This document shows positions 63,485-64,000 of a DNA stretch of 64,000 bases, in pieces; position 1 is the first letter of the stretch, and each line of letters begins with the position of its first letter. The stretch comes from Ceratothoa steindachneri (taxonomy: Eukaryota; Arthropoda; Malacostraca; Isopoda; Cymothoidae): assembly GCA_963969495.1 (NCBI GenBank), contig OZ018319.1:199924736-199988735 (forward strand), in the 5' to 3' direction. The notes below the pieces were generated by a model that was not told the origin of the DNA, did no database searches, and saw nothing but the letters and a program-made list of their open reading frames with translations. The translations under genes and the position numbers were made by a program.

Positions 63485-64000
63485 TATATGAAAGAGAAAG
63501 CAAATGAAATGAATGAGAGAATGAAACAAAGAAAGAGAAGAAAATGAATGAATGAATAAAAGAGAGAGATATTGAGTGAATAAAAGCATGAATAAAACAA
63601 AGATTACATGAATGAAGGGAGAATAAGTTAATTACAGAGAAATAATGAATGAATGAAAAAGAGAATGATAGTGAGAATGAACGAAAGACAAGAATGAATG
63701 AATGAATGAATGAGACATAAAATGGATTAATGAGGGAGAAGGAATGGATGAATTGGAGAGATGAAATGGATGAATGAAAGTATAATGAATAAATGAAAGA
63801 GAGAAGGAATGAATGAATGAAAGAGATAAAATGAATGAATGAAATAGACAACGAATGAATGAAAGATAGATAATGATTGAATGAAAGAGAGAGAGAGCGA
63901 GTGAATGAAGTAAAGGGAGATATAATGAATGAAAAATAAATAGAATGAATGAATGAAAAATAAATAGAATGAATGAATGAAACAGTGATAGATTAAATGA
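62640..64000. repeat. Purine-rich (GA)n/(GAAT)n degenerate satellite block
   Basis: About 1.36 kb built from GAATGAAT, GAAAGAGA and GAGAGA units with no period longer than a few bases, plus an uninterrupted (GA)n at 63438-63478. Open frames on the minus strand (up to 302 codons, S/F/L/H-rich) are artefacts. It continues beyond the window. Confidence 0.95.

Noticed and set aside
62681..63851. Open frames of up to 302 codons on the minus strand
   Set aside because: They are translations of GA/GAAT simple sequence (S, F, L, H, I only); composition prevents stop codons.
1..64000. CRISPR arrays, operons, bacterial ribosome-binding sites or phage att sites
   Set aside because: Direct repeats here are microsatellites or transposon copies; the gene content is eukaryotic retroelements and DNA transposons.

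Overview
The window is metazoan nuclear DNA with no bacterial-type gene organisation. The element set suggests an invertebrate, most likely an arthropod: Penelope-like retroelements with GIY-YIG endonucleases, mariner and Tc1 transposons, I-clade and CR1 non-LTR elements, and a Ty3/gypsy element with integrase ahead of reverse transcriptase. The sequence does not fix the taxon. I found no intact host protein-coding gene. Almost all recognisable coding sequence is decayed transposable element, separated by long (TA)n, (CT)n and (GA)n arrays.

Layout. 1-3.86 kb: minus-strand Penelope-like element (PLE) with a mariner inserted in its 3' region. 3.9-5.3 kb: plus-strand PLE and terminal modules around a (TA)n array. 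5.6-6.7 kb: minus-strand LINE reverse transcriptase remnant. 6.7-8.4 kb: two inverted PLE fragments forming a large palindrome. 8.5-13.8 kb: I-clade LINE copy 1 (ORF1, endonuclease, reverse transcriptase, RNase H). 13.8-15.65 kb: PLE endonuclease fragment and a foldback of PLE terminal modules. 16.2-17.4 kb: Tc1 fragment and a MITE inserted in a (TA)n array. 17.9-18.5 kb: unrecognised reading frame. 19-20.2 kb: tRNA-like foldback and Tc1 pseudogene. 20.6-23 kb: PLE fragments and a decayed conserved repeat-encoded protein. 23.6-24.85 kb: LTR-like block and a head-to-head SINE palindrome. 24.9-27.7 kb: G-rich unassigned DNA and a polypyrimidine block. 27.7-38.1 kb: head-to-tail cluster of four CR1-like copies whose ORF1 carries an SGNH esterase. 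39-42.8 kb: Tc1 and LINE fragments. 43.0-48.8 kb: Gmr1-like LTR retrotransposon with a younger CR1-type LINE nested in one LTR. 48.8-49.4 kb: LINE reverse transcriptase fragment. 51.1-55.2 kb: I-clade LINE copy 2. 55.2-59.6 kb: LINE endonuclease, two Tc1 pseudogenes and a mariner-family element split by a CR1 3' end. 60.6-60.9 kb: the best candidate for a host promoter and first exon. 62.6-64 kb: purine-rich (GA/GAAT) simple repeat.

The elements do not act together as a pathway; their relationships are nesting and rearrangement. I see no undescribed functional system that I could defend. The best leads are the integrase-before-RT gypsy element, the recurring ribozyme-like PLE ends abutting (TA)n arrays, the SINE palindrome, the mariner-family element with about 70-bp inverted repeats, and the GC-box/splice-donor segment near 60.8 kb.
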